In this document: piece by piece, positions 36,150 to 43,772 of the stretch | Layout: every line of letters begins with the position of its first letter | Position numbering within the stretch: position 1 is the stretch's first letter | NCBI RefSeq assembly: GCF_004362195.1 | Contig: NZ_SNWG01000001.1 | Span: 992,001-1,056,000 of the forward strand | DNA: 64,000 nucleotides | DNA from: Microbacterium sp. BK668 | GTDB taxonomy: Bacteria > Actinomycetota > Actinomycetes > Actinomycetales > Microbacteriaceae | Reading direction: 5' to 3' | Made by a program: the position numbers and the translations under genes | The notes under the pieces: generated by a model | Databases searched by the model: none | Told to the model about the DNA's origin: nothing | The model's input: only the letters and a program-made list of their open reading frames with translations

Positions 36150-37814
36150 TCAGGCCACGCTGACGTTCAGCTGCTGCCAGCCCGTCGCGCCGTCGGGCTC
36201 GGGCCACGAATCCTTCTCGGTCTGCGTCTCGCCGACGGCGTTGGTCGCGCGGCAGCGGATGGAATGCTGACCGGGCGCGGCCCGCCAGGGGAGCGACCAC
36301 TGCACCCACGTGTCGTCCGAGATCGCCGTGGCGAGGGTCGCCTCCTGCCACGGACCGTCGTCGATCTGCACCTCGACCTTCGACACCCCGACGTGCTGCT
36401 GCCACGCGACGCCGGCGATCACGGTGTCGCCGGGGCTCAGACCCTGGTTCCGCCGGGGCACGTCGATGCGCGACTGGAGCTTGACGGGACCCTTCGCCGA
36501 CCAGCCGCGGTCCGTCCAGTACGCACGGGCCCGATCGAACCGGGTGACCTCGAGCTCGGTCACCCACTTGGTCGCCGAGACGTAGCCGTACAGCCCGGGC
36601 ACGACCATGCGCACGGGGAAGCCGTGCTCGGCCGGCAGCGGCTCGTCGTTCATCCCGACGGCGAGGATGGCGTTGCGATCCTCCTCCTGAAGCACTTCGA
36701 GGGGAGTGGAGGCCGTGAAGCCGTCGATCGACCGTGACAGCACCATGTCGGCGTCCGCCGTCGGCCGCGCGCGGGCGAGCAGATCGCGGATGGGGTGACC
36801 CAGCCACTTCGCGTTGCCGATGAGGTTCCCGCCGACCGGGTTCGAGACGCACACGAGCGTCGTCCAGCTCTCCTCCAGCGGCAGGCTGAGGAGTTCGTCC
36901 CAGTCGATCACCACCTCCTCCTCGACCATGCCGAAGATGCGCAGGCTCCAGGTCGCCGGGTCGACCTGCGGCACGATGAGGGCGGTGTCTATCCGGTAGA
37001 AGCTCCGGTTGGGCGTCACGACGGGCACCGCGCCCACCACGTCGACCTGGGCTCCCGCCGGCACGGCCGGAGCGGGCATGGCGGGCCTCGGCAGGCGAAG
37101 AGTGCTGCGCACCGCCTCCACCGTCCGCACCCCGGCGCGCAGAGCGGATCCGAGTGCGGCCGTGAGGATCCCGGCGGCGGCGGCCGAGCCCGCCCAGACG
37201 AGGAACCGCCGCCGAGAAGCATCCGCCGGGCCGCGCACGTCCTCGCCGGTCCCGACCGCGTCGTCGTCCGGATGGTCCTCGTCGGGCATGGCGAGCACCG
37301 CCGGCGATGCTGCCTCCGCGGCCGCGGCCGCGGCCTCCGCGTCCGTCGCCCGCCACGCCAGTCGCGTCAGCACCCGCAGGACCACGGCGGCGGCGAGGCC
37401 CGCGATCAGCGGGGGGAGCCACGACATCTCCGTCGCTTCCGTCCGCGTCATGGCGAGCCCCGCCACGACCGTGCCGAGGCCCGCGCAGATCGTGACTCCC
37501 CACCAGGGCCGCCGCGCCTCGAGGACGCCGACTCCGGCGGCGGCGACGAGCAGCACGATCGCGATCCCGACGAGCAGGGCGACCTTGTCGCCGGTCCCGA
37601 ACAGCGAGATCGCGGCATCCTTCGCCCACGACGGCGCGAGATCGATGAGCACTCCGCCCACGACGGAGAAGGGACTCGAAGGCGACGCCACGATCGCCGC
37701 GACGAACTCGCCGACACCGGCCCCCAGCACGACGGCTGCCACGCCCGCGGCCGCGCCCGTGAGGAGCGAGGGCCGCGGCGCGACGTCGGGAGGTGCGACC
37801 GCCGCACGGGTCAT
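36150..37814 (-). CDS. Molybdopterin-dependent oxidoreductase, membrane-anchored
   Basis: 554 residues, COG2041 sulfite-oxidase-like. Start ATG 37814 is preceded by TATGCT and 6 nt (leaderless). Four hydrophobic helices (about residues 16-155) are followed by a polar linker and then an internal twin-arginine segment SRRRFLVWAGSAAAAGILTAALG beginning near residue 200. This makes a fifth helix that exports the catalytic domain. The Mo domain has WSLRIFGMVEEEVVIDWDELLSLP, TLVCVSNPVGGNLIGNAKWLG with the Cys ligand, GFPVRMVVPGLYGYVSATKWVTELEV, and a C-terminal dimerisation domain. Electron partner unknown. Actinobacterial proteins with four Sec helices plus a Tat helix are known, and this fits that design. 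Confidence 0.9.
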   Translation of the reverse strand: MTRAAVAPPDVAPRPSLLTGAAAGVAAVVLGAGVGEFVAAIVASPSSPFSVVGGVLIDLAPSWAKDAAISLFGTGDKVALLVGIAIVLLVAAAGVGVLEARRPWWGVTICAGLGTVVAGLAMTRTEATEMSWLPPLIAGLAAAVVLRVLTRLAWRATDAEAAAAAAEAASPAVLAMPDEDHPDDDAVGTGEDVRGPADASRRRFLVWAGSAAAAGILTAALGSALRAGVRTVEAVRSTLRLPRPAMPAPAVPAGAQVDVVGAVPVVTPNRSFYRIDTALIVPQVDPATWSLRIFGMVEEEVVIDWDELLSLPLEESWTTLVCVSNPVGGNLIGNAKWLGHPIRDLLARARPTADADMVLSRSIDGFTASTPLEVLQEEDRNAILAVGMNDEPLPAEHGFPVRMVVPGLYGYVSATKWVTELEVTRFDRARAYWTDRGWSAKGPVKLQSRIDVPRRNQGLSPGDTVIAGVAWQQHVGVSKVEVQIDDGPWQEATLATAISDDTWVQWSLPWRAAPGQHSIRCRATNAVGETQTEKDSWPEPDGATGWQQLNVSVA

Positions 37815-37820
37815 AGCGCG

Positions 37821-37897
37821 AGCATACGTCCGATCGGCAGGGCCCGGGCGGGGCGGAGCGCACGGAAACACAGCGGCAACACGCCCCGGACTAGGCT
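37821..37897. promoter_or_regulatory. Divergent leaderless promoters
   Basis: TATGCT on the minus strand (37821-37826) is 6 nt before the molybdoprotein ATG. TAGGCT on the plus strand (37892-37897) is 6 nt before the ATP-grasp ATG. Confidence 0.55.
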
Positions 37898-37903
37898 CGT
37901 GCC

Positions 37904-39748
37904 ATGGGCGATCTGTTCGACGGCTACGGCTCCACTCTGGCGCCGCGCAAGACCGCATCAGGCACGCCTGCGTTCGACGAGATGTTCGGCTCTCCCGCCC
38001 ATCCGGGCGCCCCTGCCGAGTCGCGCGACGCCTACCGCGAGCTCTACCAGGCGCTCGCGCAGATGACGCAGGATGAGCTGCGCGGACGCACCGATTCGCT
38101 CGCCAGCTCCTACCTCGCCCAGGGCGTCACGTTCGACTTCGCCGGAGAGGAGCGCCCGTTCCCGCTCGACGCCGTGCCGCGCATCATCGAGTACGACGAG
38201 TGGTCGCGCATCGAGGCGGGGGTGAAGCAGCGCGTCCACGCGCTCGAGGCCTTCCTCGACGACGCCTATGGGCACCAGCACTGCGTGCGCGACGGCGTGC
38301 TGCCGGCCGCGCTCATCGCCTCGTCCCAGTACTTCTACCGCCAGGCTGCCGGCATCCACTCGGCCAACGGCGTGCGCATCCAGGTATCGGGGATCGACCT
38401 CATCCGCGACGAGCACGGCGAGATGCGCGTGCTCGAGGACAACGTGCGCGTTCCCTCGGGCGTCAGCTACGTCATCTCGAACCGCCGCGTCATGGCCCAG
38501 ACCCTTCCCGAGCTCTTCGTCTCGATGCGCGTCCGGCCGGTGGGCGACTATCCGAACAAGCTCCTCGCTGCCCTGCGCGCGTCGGCCCCCGCGGGCATCG
38601 ACGATCCGAACGTCGTCGTGCTGACGCCGGGGGTCTACAACTCGGCCTACTTCGAGCACACGCTGCTTGCGCGGCTGATGGGCGTCGAGCTCGTCGAGGG
38701 GCGCGATCTGCTGTGCGTCGGCGGCAAGGTGTTCATGCGCACGACGCGGGGACCCAAGCGCGTCGACGTCATCTACCGCCGGGTCGACGACGACTTCCTC
38801 GACCCGCTGCAGTTCCGCGCCGACTCCATGCTCGGGGCGCCGGGGCTCATGCTCGCCGCGCGCCTCGGCAACGTCACGATCGCCAACGCCGTGGGCAACG
38901 GCGTCGCCGACGACAAGCTGCTCTACACGTACGTCCCCGACCTCATCCGCTACTACCTGGCGGAGGAGCCGATCCTCAAGAACGTCGACACCTGGCGCCT
39001 CGAGGATCCGAACGCCCTCGAAGAGGTGCTCGACCGGCTGGACGAGCTCGTCGTGAAGCCGGTGGACGGATCGGGCGGCAAGGGTCTGGTCGTGGGCCCG
39101 GATGCCTCACCCGCGGAGCTGGCGAAGCTGCGCAAGCGGCTGCTCGCCGACCCGCGCGGGTGGATCGCGCAGCCCGTCGTCATGCTCTCGACCATCCCGA
39201 CGCTCGTGGAGGACGGGATGCGGCCGCGCCACGCCGATCTCCGGCCCTTCGCCGTCAACGACGGCGATGACGTCTGGGTGCTCCCCGGCGGTCTCACGCG
39301 CGTCGCCCTTCCCGAGGGCCAGCTCGTCGTGAACTCCTCCCAGGGCGGTGGGTCGAAGGACACGTGGATCGTGGGCGGCTCCGCCCCCGGACACGTCGAA
39401 TACGGACAGGGTCAGGGCCTGCCGGGGCTCGTGGCCGACCAGGCGGCGACCATCACGGCGGCGATCCCGATCATCTACGACGGGCAGCCGGCCGTGACCC
39501 ATTCGCCGCAGGACCGACCCCGGTCGCGCGTCGAGCAGCAGGCGCAGCAGCAGCAACAGCAGCAGGGCCTGGGCGTCCAGTCCCAGACCGTGGGCACGAT
39601 GTCCCAGTCCCACATCATCGGAGCCTCCCTGTTCGACCCTGCGCCACGCCCACGGGCCGGTGGGGGCTCGGGGACCGGTCAGTCCCCGGTCGTCGAGCGA
39701 GCGAAGCGAGACCAAACGCGCCGGCCCTCCGAGGAGACGCCGTGCTGA
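37904..39748 (+). CDS. Circularly permuted type 2 ATP-grasp protein
   Basis: 614 residues. N-terminal half contains SQYFYRQAAGIHSANGVRIQVSGIDLIRDEHGEMRVLEDNVRVPSGVSYVI; later VIYRRVDDDFLDPLQFRADSMLG, VKPVDGSGGKGLVVGPDAS and NSSQGGGSKDTWIVGG, typical of the DUF404/407 circularly permuted ATP-grasp family. The family is thought to make amide or peptide bonds in an unidentified product. The C-terminal 90 residues are disordered, with a run of Gln, and the last part is encoded by a dispersed repeat (copy 4). The stop overlaps the alpha-E gene start. Likely leaderless. Confidence 0.93.
   Translation: MGDLFDGYGSTLAPRKTASGTPAFDEMFGSPAHPGAPAESRDAYRELYQALAQMTQDELRGRTDSLASSYLAQGVTFDFAGEERPFPLDAVPRIIEYDEWSRIEAGVKQRVHALEAFLDDAYGHQHCVRDGVLPAALIASSQYFYRQAAGIHSANGVRIQVSGIDLIRDEHGEMRVLEDNVRVPSGVSYVISNRRVMAQTLPELFVSMRVRPVGDYPNKLLAALRASAPAGIDDPNVVVLTPGVYNSAYFEHTLLARLMGVELVEGRDLLCVGGKVFMRTTRGPKRVDVIYRRVDDDFLDPLQFRADSMLGAPGLMLAARLGNVTIANAVGNGVADDKLLYTYVPDLIRYYLAEEPILKNVDTWRLEDPNALEEVLDRLDELVVKPVDGSGGKGLVVGPDASPAELAKLRKRLLADPRGWIAQPVVMLSTIPTLVEDGMRPRHADLRPFAVNDGDDVWVLPGGLTRVALPEGQLVVNSSQGGGSKDTWIVGGSAPGHVEYGQGQGLPGLVADQAATITAAIPIIYDGQPAVTHSPQDRPRSRVEQQAQQQQQQQGLGVQSQTVGTMSQSHIIGASLFDPAPRPRAGGGSGTGQSPVVERAKRDQTRRPSEETPC
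39684..39720 (+). repeat. Dispersed repeat copy 4, in the ATP-grasp gene end
   Basis: Contains CCGGTCGTCGAGCGAGCGAA followed by GCGAGACCAAACGC. It encodes SPVVERAKRDQTRR at the C-terminus of the ATP-grasp protein, so the repeat has altered or extended that tail. Confidence 0.65.
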
Positions 39749-40674
39749 GCCGGATCGCCGAGAGCCTCTTCTGGATCGGCCGGTACATCGAGCGCAGCGA
39801 CGGCACCGCGCGCATCCTCGACGTGCACCTGCAGCTGCTCCTCGAGGACCCGTGGATCGACGAGGACACGGCGTGCCGGTCGCTCCTGGCCGTCATGGGC
39901 TCCTTCCCGGCCGCCGACATCGACAGGGTGACCCGCGAGGACGTGCTCGCGCGGCTCGCCGTCGACCGGATGAACCCGTCGAGCATCGCGTACTCCCTCA
40001 CCGCGGCCCGCGAGAACGCCCGTCGGGCCCGCGAGATCGTCAGCACCGAGCTCTGGGAATGCCTCAACACCACGAACTCGAGGATGCCTCGGCGCCTCCA
40101 GACGGAGAAGGTGCACGAGTTCTTCCAATGGGTCCGCGAGCGGGCCGCGCTCGCGGTCGGCATCGTCGACTCCTCCACGAGCCGCGACGAGGCGTGGCAG
40201 TTCTTCACCCTCGGCCGGAGCATCGAGCGGGCCGACATGACGGCGCGCCTGCTCGCGACGCGGTCGCTGACCGAGGCATCCGGTCCCTCCTGGACGACGA
40301 TCCTGCGGTCGTGCGGCGCCTACGAGGCGTACCTGCGCACCTATCGCGGCATGCCGAGCGCGAAGAACGCCGCGGAGTTCCTGCTGCTGGACCGCCTGTT
40401 CCCGCGGTCGATCATCTACTCGATCTCACGTGCCGAGGACTGCATGAGCGCCATCGACCCGCGGGCCGACCGTGTGGGGCACTCCAACACGGTGCTGCGG
40501 GCGCTCGGCCGCATCCGCAACGACCTGGAGTATCGACCCATCAGCGAGATCCTCGGCGAGCTGCCGCGCCACATGGACCGCGTGCAGAAGGTCACGCGCG
40601 AGGCATCCGAGGCCATCCGCTCGAGGTTCTTCCCGACGCAGGCGGAGCCCAGCTGGATCGGAGAGCTGTCGTGA
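39742..40674 (+). CDS. Alpha-E domain-containing protein
   Basis: 310 residues from GTG 39742, overlapping the ATP-grasp stop by 7 bp; GAGGAG lies upstream. All-helical alpha-E fold: VLSRIAESLFWIGRYIERSDGTARILDV at the start, then ARRAREIVSTELWECLNTT, FFTLGRSIERADMTARLLATR, LLDRLFPRSIIYSISRAEDCM. The domain is almost always encoded with a circularly permuted ATP-grasp protein and a transglutaminase-like protease, as here. No catalytic residues are known. It is probably a structural partner of the ATP-grasp enzyme. Confidence 0.93.
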   Translation: MLSRIAESLFWIGRYIERSDGTARILDVHLQLLLEDPWIDEDTACRSLLAVMGSFPAADIDRVTREDVLARLAVDRMNPSSIAYSLTAARENARRAREIVSTELWECLNTTNSRMPRRLQTEKVHEFFQWVRERAALAVGIVDSSTSRDEAWQFFTLGRSIERADMTARLLATRSLTEASGPSWTTILRSCGAYEAYLRTYRGMPSAKNAAEFLLLDRLFPRSIIYSISRAEDCMSAIDPRADRVGHSNTVLRALGRIRNDLEYRPISEILGELPRHMDRVQKVTREASEAIRSRFFPTQAEPSWIGELS

Positions 40675-41516
40675 GGCGCCTGCGCATCGAGCACGCGACG
40701 GGCTTCTCGTACCAGGGCGACGTCTCGGCCTCGTACAACGAGGCGCGGATGCTGCCGAGCTCCACCGACAGTCAGTTCGTGCTGAGTTCCGCCCTCGAGA
40801 TCGATCCGTCGACGTCGGTCAACCAGTACCTCGACTACTTCGGCACCAGGGTCGCGGCCTTCGATGTGCTCTCGCCGCACTCCGAGCTCAAGATCACGGC
40901 GCGCTCGCTCGTCGAGGTGCGCCCGCGCCCCATCGAGCACGTGGACGTCACATGGGACCGGCTCGCCCGGGAGGTCGGGCGTGCGATCGAGACCGTCGAG
41001 CAGCTTGGCCAGAGCATCCGGACGAAGCCGCATCCCGAGGTGGCAGACATCGCCCGGTCGATCGCGAGCCGGCACGACCACCCCGGCCGCGCCGCGCACG
41101 CGATCGCGGAGGCGATCGGCGACGCCGTGGAGTACATGCACGGCATCACGGGCGTCCACTCGACGGCCGCAGAGGCCTGGGACGCCCGCAAGGGCGTCTG
41201 CCAGGACATGGCGCACATCACGCTCGGCGCCCTGCGCGAGGTCGGCATCCCCGCCCGCTACGTGTCGGGCTACCTCCACCCGAAGCCCAACGCGGAGGTC
41301 GGCCAGGCCGTCACCGGCGAGTCGCACGCCTGGGTCGAGTGGTTCGCGGGGGACTGGCAGGGCTTCGACCCGACGAACAACATCGAGATCGGCGACCGTC
41401 ATGTCCTCGTCGGCCGTGGCCGGGACTACAACGACGTGCCGCCGCTGCGCGGTGTGTACGCGGGACCCTTCAAGAGCCACCTGCACGTCAAGGTGAGCAT
41501 CACTCGCGAGTCCTGA
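40671..41516 (+). CDS. Transglutaminase-like cysteine protease family protein
   Basis: 281 residues from GTG 40671, overlapping the alpha-E stop (GTGA). An N-terminal beta domain (RRLRIEHATGFSYQGDVSASYNEARMLP) precedes the catalytic core with Cys177 in KGVCQDMAHI, His in GESHAWVEWF and Asp in GFDPTNN, a complete papain-like triad. Third gene of the ATP-grasp/alpha-E/transglutaminase operon. The set is thought to synthesise and process a peptide-like tag or polymer, but no product is known. Element C lies just downstream. Confidence 0.93.
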   Translation: MRRLRIEHATGFSYQGDVSASYNEARMLPSSTDSQFVLSSALEIDPSTSVNQYLDYFGTRVAAFDVLSPHSELKITARSLVEVRPRPIEHVDVTWDRLAREVGRAIETVEQLGQSIRTKPHPEVADIARSIASRHDHPGRAAHAIAEAIGDAVEYMHGITGVHSTAAEAWDARKGVCQDMAHITLGALREVGIPARYVSGYLHPKPNAEVGQAVTGESHAWVEWFAGDWQGFDPTNNIEIGDRHVLVGRGRDYNDVPPLRGVYAGPFKSHLHVKVSITRES

Positions 41517-41545
41517 GGCCTCCGCACCCGGCGGTTCGCTCGCGG

Positions 41546-41616
41546 ACGTCGGAGGATCGCGCTCACGTCGGAGGATCTGCGACGGATGCTCCGACATCCG
41601 CGCGATTCTCCGACCC
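41546..41616. repeat. Quadripartite hairpin element, locus C
   Basis: ACGTCGGAGGATC appears twice directly (41546-41558, 41565-41577). Inverted relatives are GATGCTCCGACAT (41585-41597) and GATTCTCCGACCC (41604-41616). Period 19 bp in both arms; loop 7 nt; arms pair at about 25 of 32 positions. It overlaps the 3' end of the convergent MFS gene and encodes its last 15 or so residues. Confidence 0.8.
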
Positions 41617-43224
41617 TCGTTCGCGGCGACCGGCCGGCTCGTCGTCGCCGGCCTCCGGCCGGCGCCCCCGGCCGAGCGACAGGGTCGCGGCGAGGCCGAC
41701 GACGAGGAAGCCCGCCGCCGCGAAGGCGGCGTAGCGCGTCCCCTCGGAGAGCGCGGCCTTCGCGTCGTCGGCGAGCTGCGCGGTCTGCGGGGACTGCTCG
41801 AGACCCGCGATCGCGCCGCCCGCGCTGTCGACGACGGCGGAGACGACCTGGTCCCGCTGCTCTCCGGGGATGCCTCGGTCGTCGAGCTTCGCCGTGAGGA
41901 CGCCGGACGTCGTCGAGAACAGGATCGTGCCGAGGATTGCGATGCCGAGCGCGGCGCCCAGCTGGCGGGCGGTCGACTGGGTCCCCGAAGCCTGGCCGCT
42001 CTCGGCGACCGGCACGTCGACGAGCACCACGCCGGTGAGCTGGGCCGTCGCAAGTCCCACGCCGAACCCGTAGACGAAGAGCGCGGGCACGAGCGGCACC
42101 CACGAGGCATCCGGGGCGATGACGAAGCCGATCGCCGCCACGCCGACGATCTCGGCCAGGATGCCGACCCGGACGATCCAGACCGCCGAGACGCGACCGC
42201 TGAACGCGCCCGCGAAGCCGCTCGCGACGAACGAGCCGATCGCGAGGGAGAGCAGGATGAAGCCGGTCTGGAGCGCATCGAACCCGAGCACGAACTGCAG
42301 CCACAGGGGCAGGGCGAGGATGATGCCGAACTCGCCCAGCGAGACGATCATCGCGGTGATGTTGCCGTTGCGGAACGACGGGATGCGGAAGAGCCTGAAT
42401 GCCACGAGCGCAGGTCTGCCGAGCCGGCGCCGGCGCAGCCCCCACCAGATGAACACCACGGTCCCGACGGCGGCGACGGCGAACGCGATGGGAACGGGTG
42501 ACAGTGTGAAGGGCCACTCCCAGTCGCCGATCGTGAGCTTCTTGTCGGTGAGCCACCAGCCGTACGTGCGGCCCTCGATGAGGGCGAAGACGAGCGCGGC
42601 GATCGTGATGATCGAGAGCACGCCGCCGACGACGTCGATCCCCTCGACGTCGCCGCGGGATTCGTCGACCGTCAAGAGGAGGCCGACGACGATCAGGATG
42701 CCGAGCGGCACGTTGATGAGGAACGCCCAGTTCCACGAGAACGCTGTGGTGAGCCAGCCGCCGAGAAGCGGTCCGACGGCCACCATCCCTCCGATGGTGG
42801 ATCCCCAGACCGCGAAGGCGATGCCGCGCTCCCGGCCGCGGAACGTGGCGTTCAGGAGCGACAGCGAGGTCGGGAGGATCATGGCGCCGCCGATGCCCTG
42901 GACGAAGCGCGCGAGGATCAGCGCCTCACCCGTGGGCGCCGCGGCGGCTCCGATCGACGCGAGCGTGAAGACGACGACGCCGATCAGCATCATCCGTCGT
43001 CGTCCGACCCTGTCGGCGATGCTCCCGAAGACGAGCAGCAGCGAGGCGAACACGAACGTGTACGCCTCCTGGACCCACAGAACCTCGGTGGAGGTGAGCC
43101 CCAGGTCGTCGACGATCGAGGGGATCGCGACGTTGACGATCGTCGAGTCGACGATGATCAGCGCGACGGCGACGCTGATGAAGACGAGGCCCGCCCAGCG
43201 GCGACGACTCGATGCATCCGACAT
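41563..43224 (-). CDS. DHA2-type MFS drug transporter
   Basis: 553 residues, about 14 transmembrane helices, EmrB/QacA-like drug:proton antiporter. Motifs: the N-terminal SRRRWAGLVFISVAVALIIVDSTIVNVAIP, LWVQEAYTFVFASLLLVFGSIADRVGRRRMMLIG (motif A, helix 2-3), and LLGGWLTTAFSWNWAFLINVPLG (motif C region). The start ATG 43224 has TAAGCT six bases upstream and no ribosome site. A 7-bp palindrome (TCGCTAG-CTTAT-CTAGCGA, 43226-43244) covers the -10, a likely repressor site; no cognate regulator is adjacent. The final residues (ENRADVGASVADPP) come from repeat element C. Confidence 0.93.
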   Translation of the reverse strand: MSDASSRRRWAGLVFISVAVALIIVDSTIVNVAIPSIVDDLGLTSTEVLWVQEAYTFVFASLLLVFGSIADRVGRRRMMLIGVVVFTLASIGAAAAPTGEALILARFVQGIGGAMILPTSLSLLNATFRGRERGIAFAVWGSTIGGMVAVGPLLGGWLTTAFSWNWAFLINVPLGILIVVGLLLTVDESRGDVEGIDVVGGVLSIITIAALVFALIEGRTYGWWLTDKKLTIGDWEWPFTLSPVPIAFAVAAVGTVVFIWWGLRRRRLGRPALVAFRLFRIPSFRNGNITAMIVSLGEFGIILALPLWLQFVLGFDALQTGFILLSLAIGSFVASGFAGAFSGRVSAVWIVRVGILAEIVGVAAIGFVIAPDASWVPLVPALFVYGFGVGLATAQLTGVVLVDVPVAESGQASGTQSTARQLGAALGIAILGTILFSTTSGVLTAKLDDRGIPGEQRDQVVSAVVDSAGGAIAGLEQSPQTAQLADDAKAALSEGTRYAAFAAAGFLVVGLAATLSLGRGRRPEAGDDEPAGRRERGSENRADVGASVADPPT

Positions 43225-43225
43225 G

Positions 43226-43244
43226 TCGCTAGCTTATCTAGCGA
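43226..43244 (-). promoter_or_regulatory. Palindromic operator over MFS promoter
   Basis: TCGCTAG (43226-43232), 5-bp centre CTTAT, CTAGCGA (43238-43244). It covers the minus-strand -10 TAAGCT (43231-43236), so a bound repressor would block transcription of the DHA2 transporter. Confidence 0.6.
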
Positions 43245-43326
43245 TTTACGGGTTCGGCTACCAGTCAGTCGAGAATTCTTTCCGACCCGACGGATTCGAC
43301 TGCCGTTCGAGCGTCTCGTCTTGCGG

Positions 43327-43539
43327 TCACGCCGAGGGGGCCTCGGGGTCGAGCGCCTTGAGCATCTCCTCCTCGGCGGGGTTGTCGGCGTCGAGCTGAT
43401 CCTCGGTGGTCTCGTCGCCGCCCGTGGGAGCGTCGGTGTCATCCGTCAGCTGCTCGCCGCCCGGCAGGTCCGCCGACAGCTGGTCGGTGCCGGAGGGCTC
43501 GTCTTCGATGGGGTCGTTGTTCGCACGGTCGTCGGTCAT
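43327..43539 (-). CDS. Small acidic hypothetical protein
   Basis: 70 residues, roughly 30% Asp/Glu with almost no hydrophobic core, so it is probably disordered. Sequence begins MTDDRANNDPIEDEPSGTDQL. Short acidic proteins of this type are common in Microbacteria and lack a known function. TACGGT (minus strand, 43546-43551) ends 6 nt before the ATG, matching the leaderless pattern and supporting expression. Its stop is 102 bp from the divergent start of the MFS gene. Confidence 0.65.
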   Translation of the reverse strand: MTDDRANNDPIEDEPSGTDQLSADLPGGEQLTDDTDAPTGGDETTEDQLDADNPAEEEMLKALDPEAPSA

Positions 43540-43545
43540 GGCTCG

Positions 43546-43551
43546 ACCGTA
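43546..43551 (-). promoter_or_regulatory. Leaderless -10 hexamer TACGGT
   Basis: On the minus strand TACGGT ends 6 nt before the ATG of the small acidic protein. Confidence 0.45.
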
Positions 43552-43632
43552 GGCCGCGCGAGCGCCGGCGGACAGGGATTGACAAGGGTGGCGCGCGTCG
43601 CGGCGCTCGCGCCGGGCGCCGGGGAACGTCCG

Positions 43633-43704
43633 TGCGAGAGCCACACTTCGCTGCGAGGGCCACACCGCTCGGCGTAGCGCTCGCAGGAAACTGTGGCGCT
43701 CGTT
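43633..43704. repeat. Quadripartite hairpin element, locus D
   Basis: TGCGAGAGCCACAC (43633-43646) and TGCGAGGGCCACAC (43652-43665), then inverted GCGTAGCGCTCGCA (43672-43685) and CTGTGGCGCTCGTT (43691-43704). Period 19 bp in both arms; 6-nt loop; arms pair at about 24 of 33 positions. Lies 3' of the second MFS gene and upstream of the small acidic gene. Confidence 0.75.
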
Positions 43705-43772
43705 GCGCCGGCGGTCGGGCCGGAGGTGCGGCGGCGGTCAGGCCGGGCGGGTGGCGGGTCGCCGGGCGGCGG

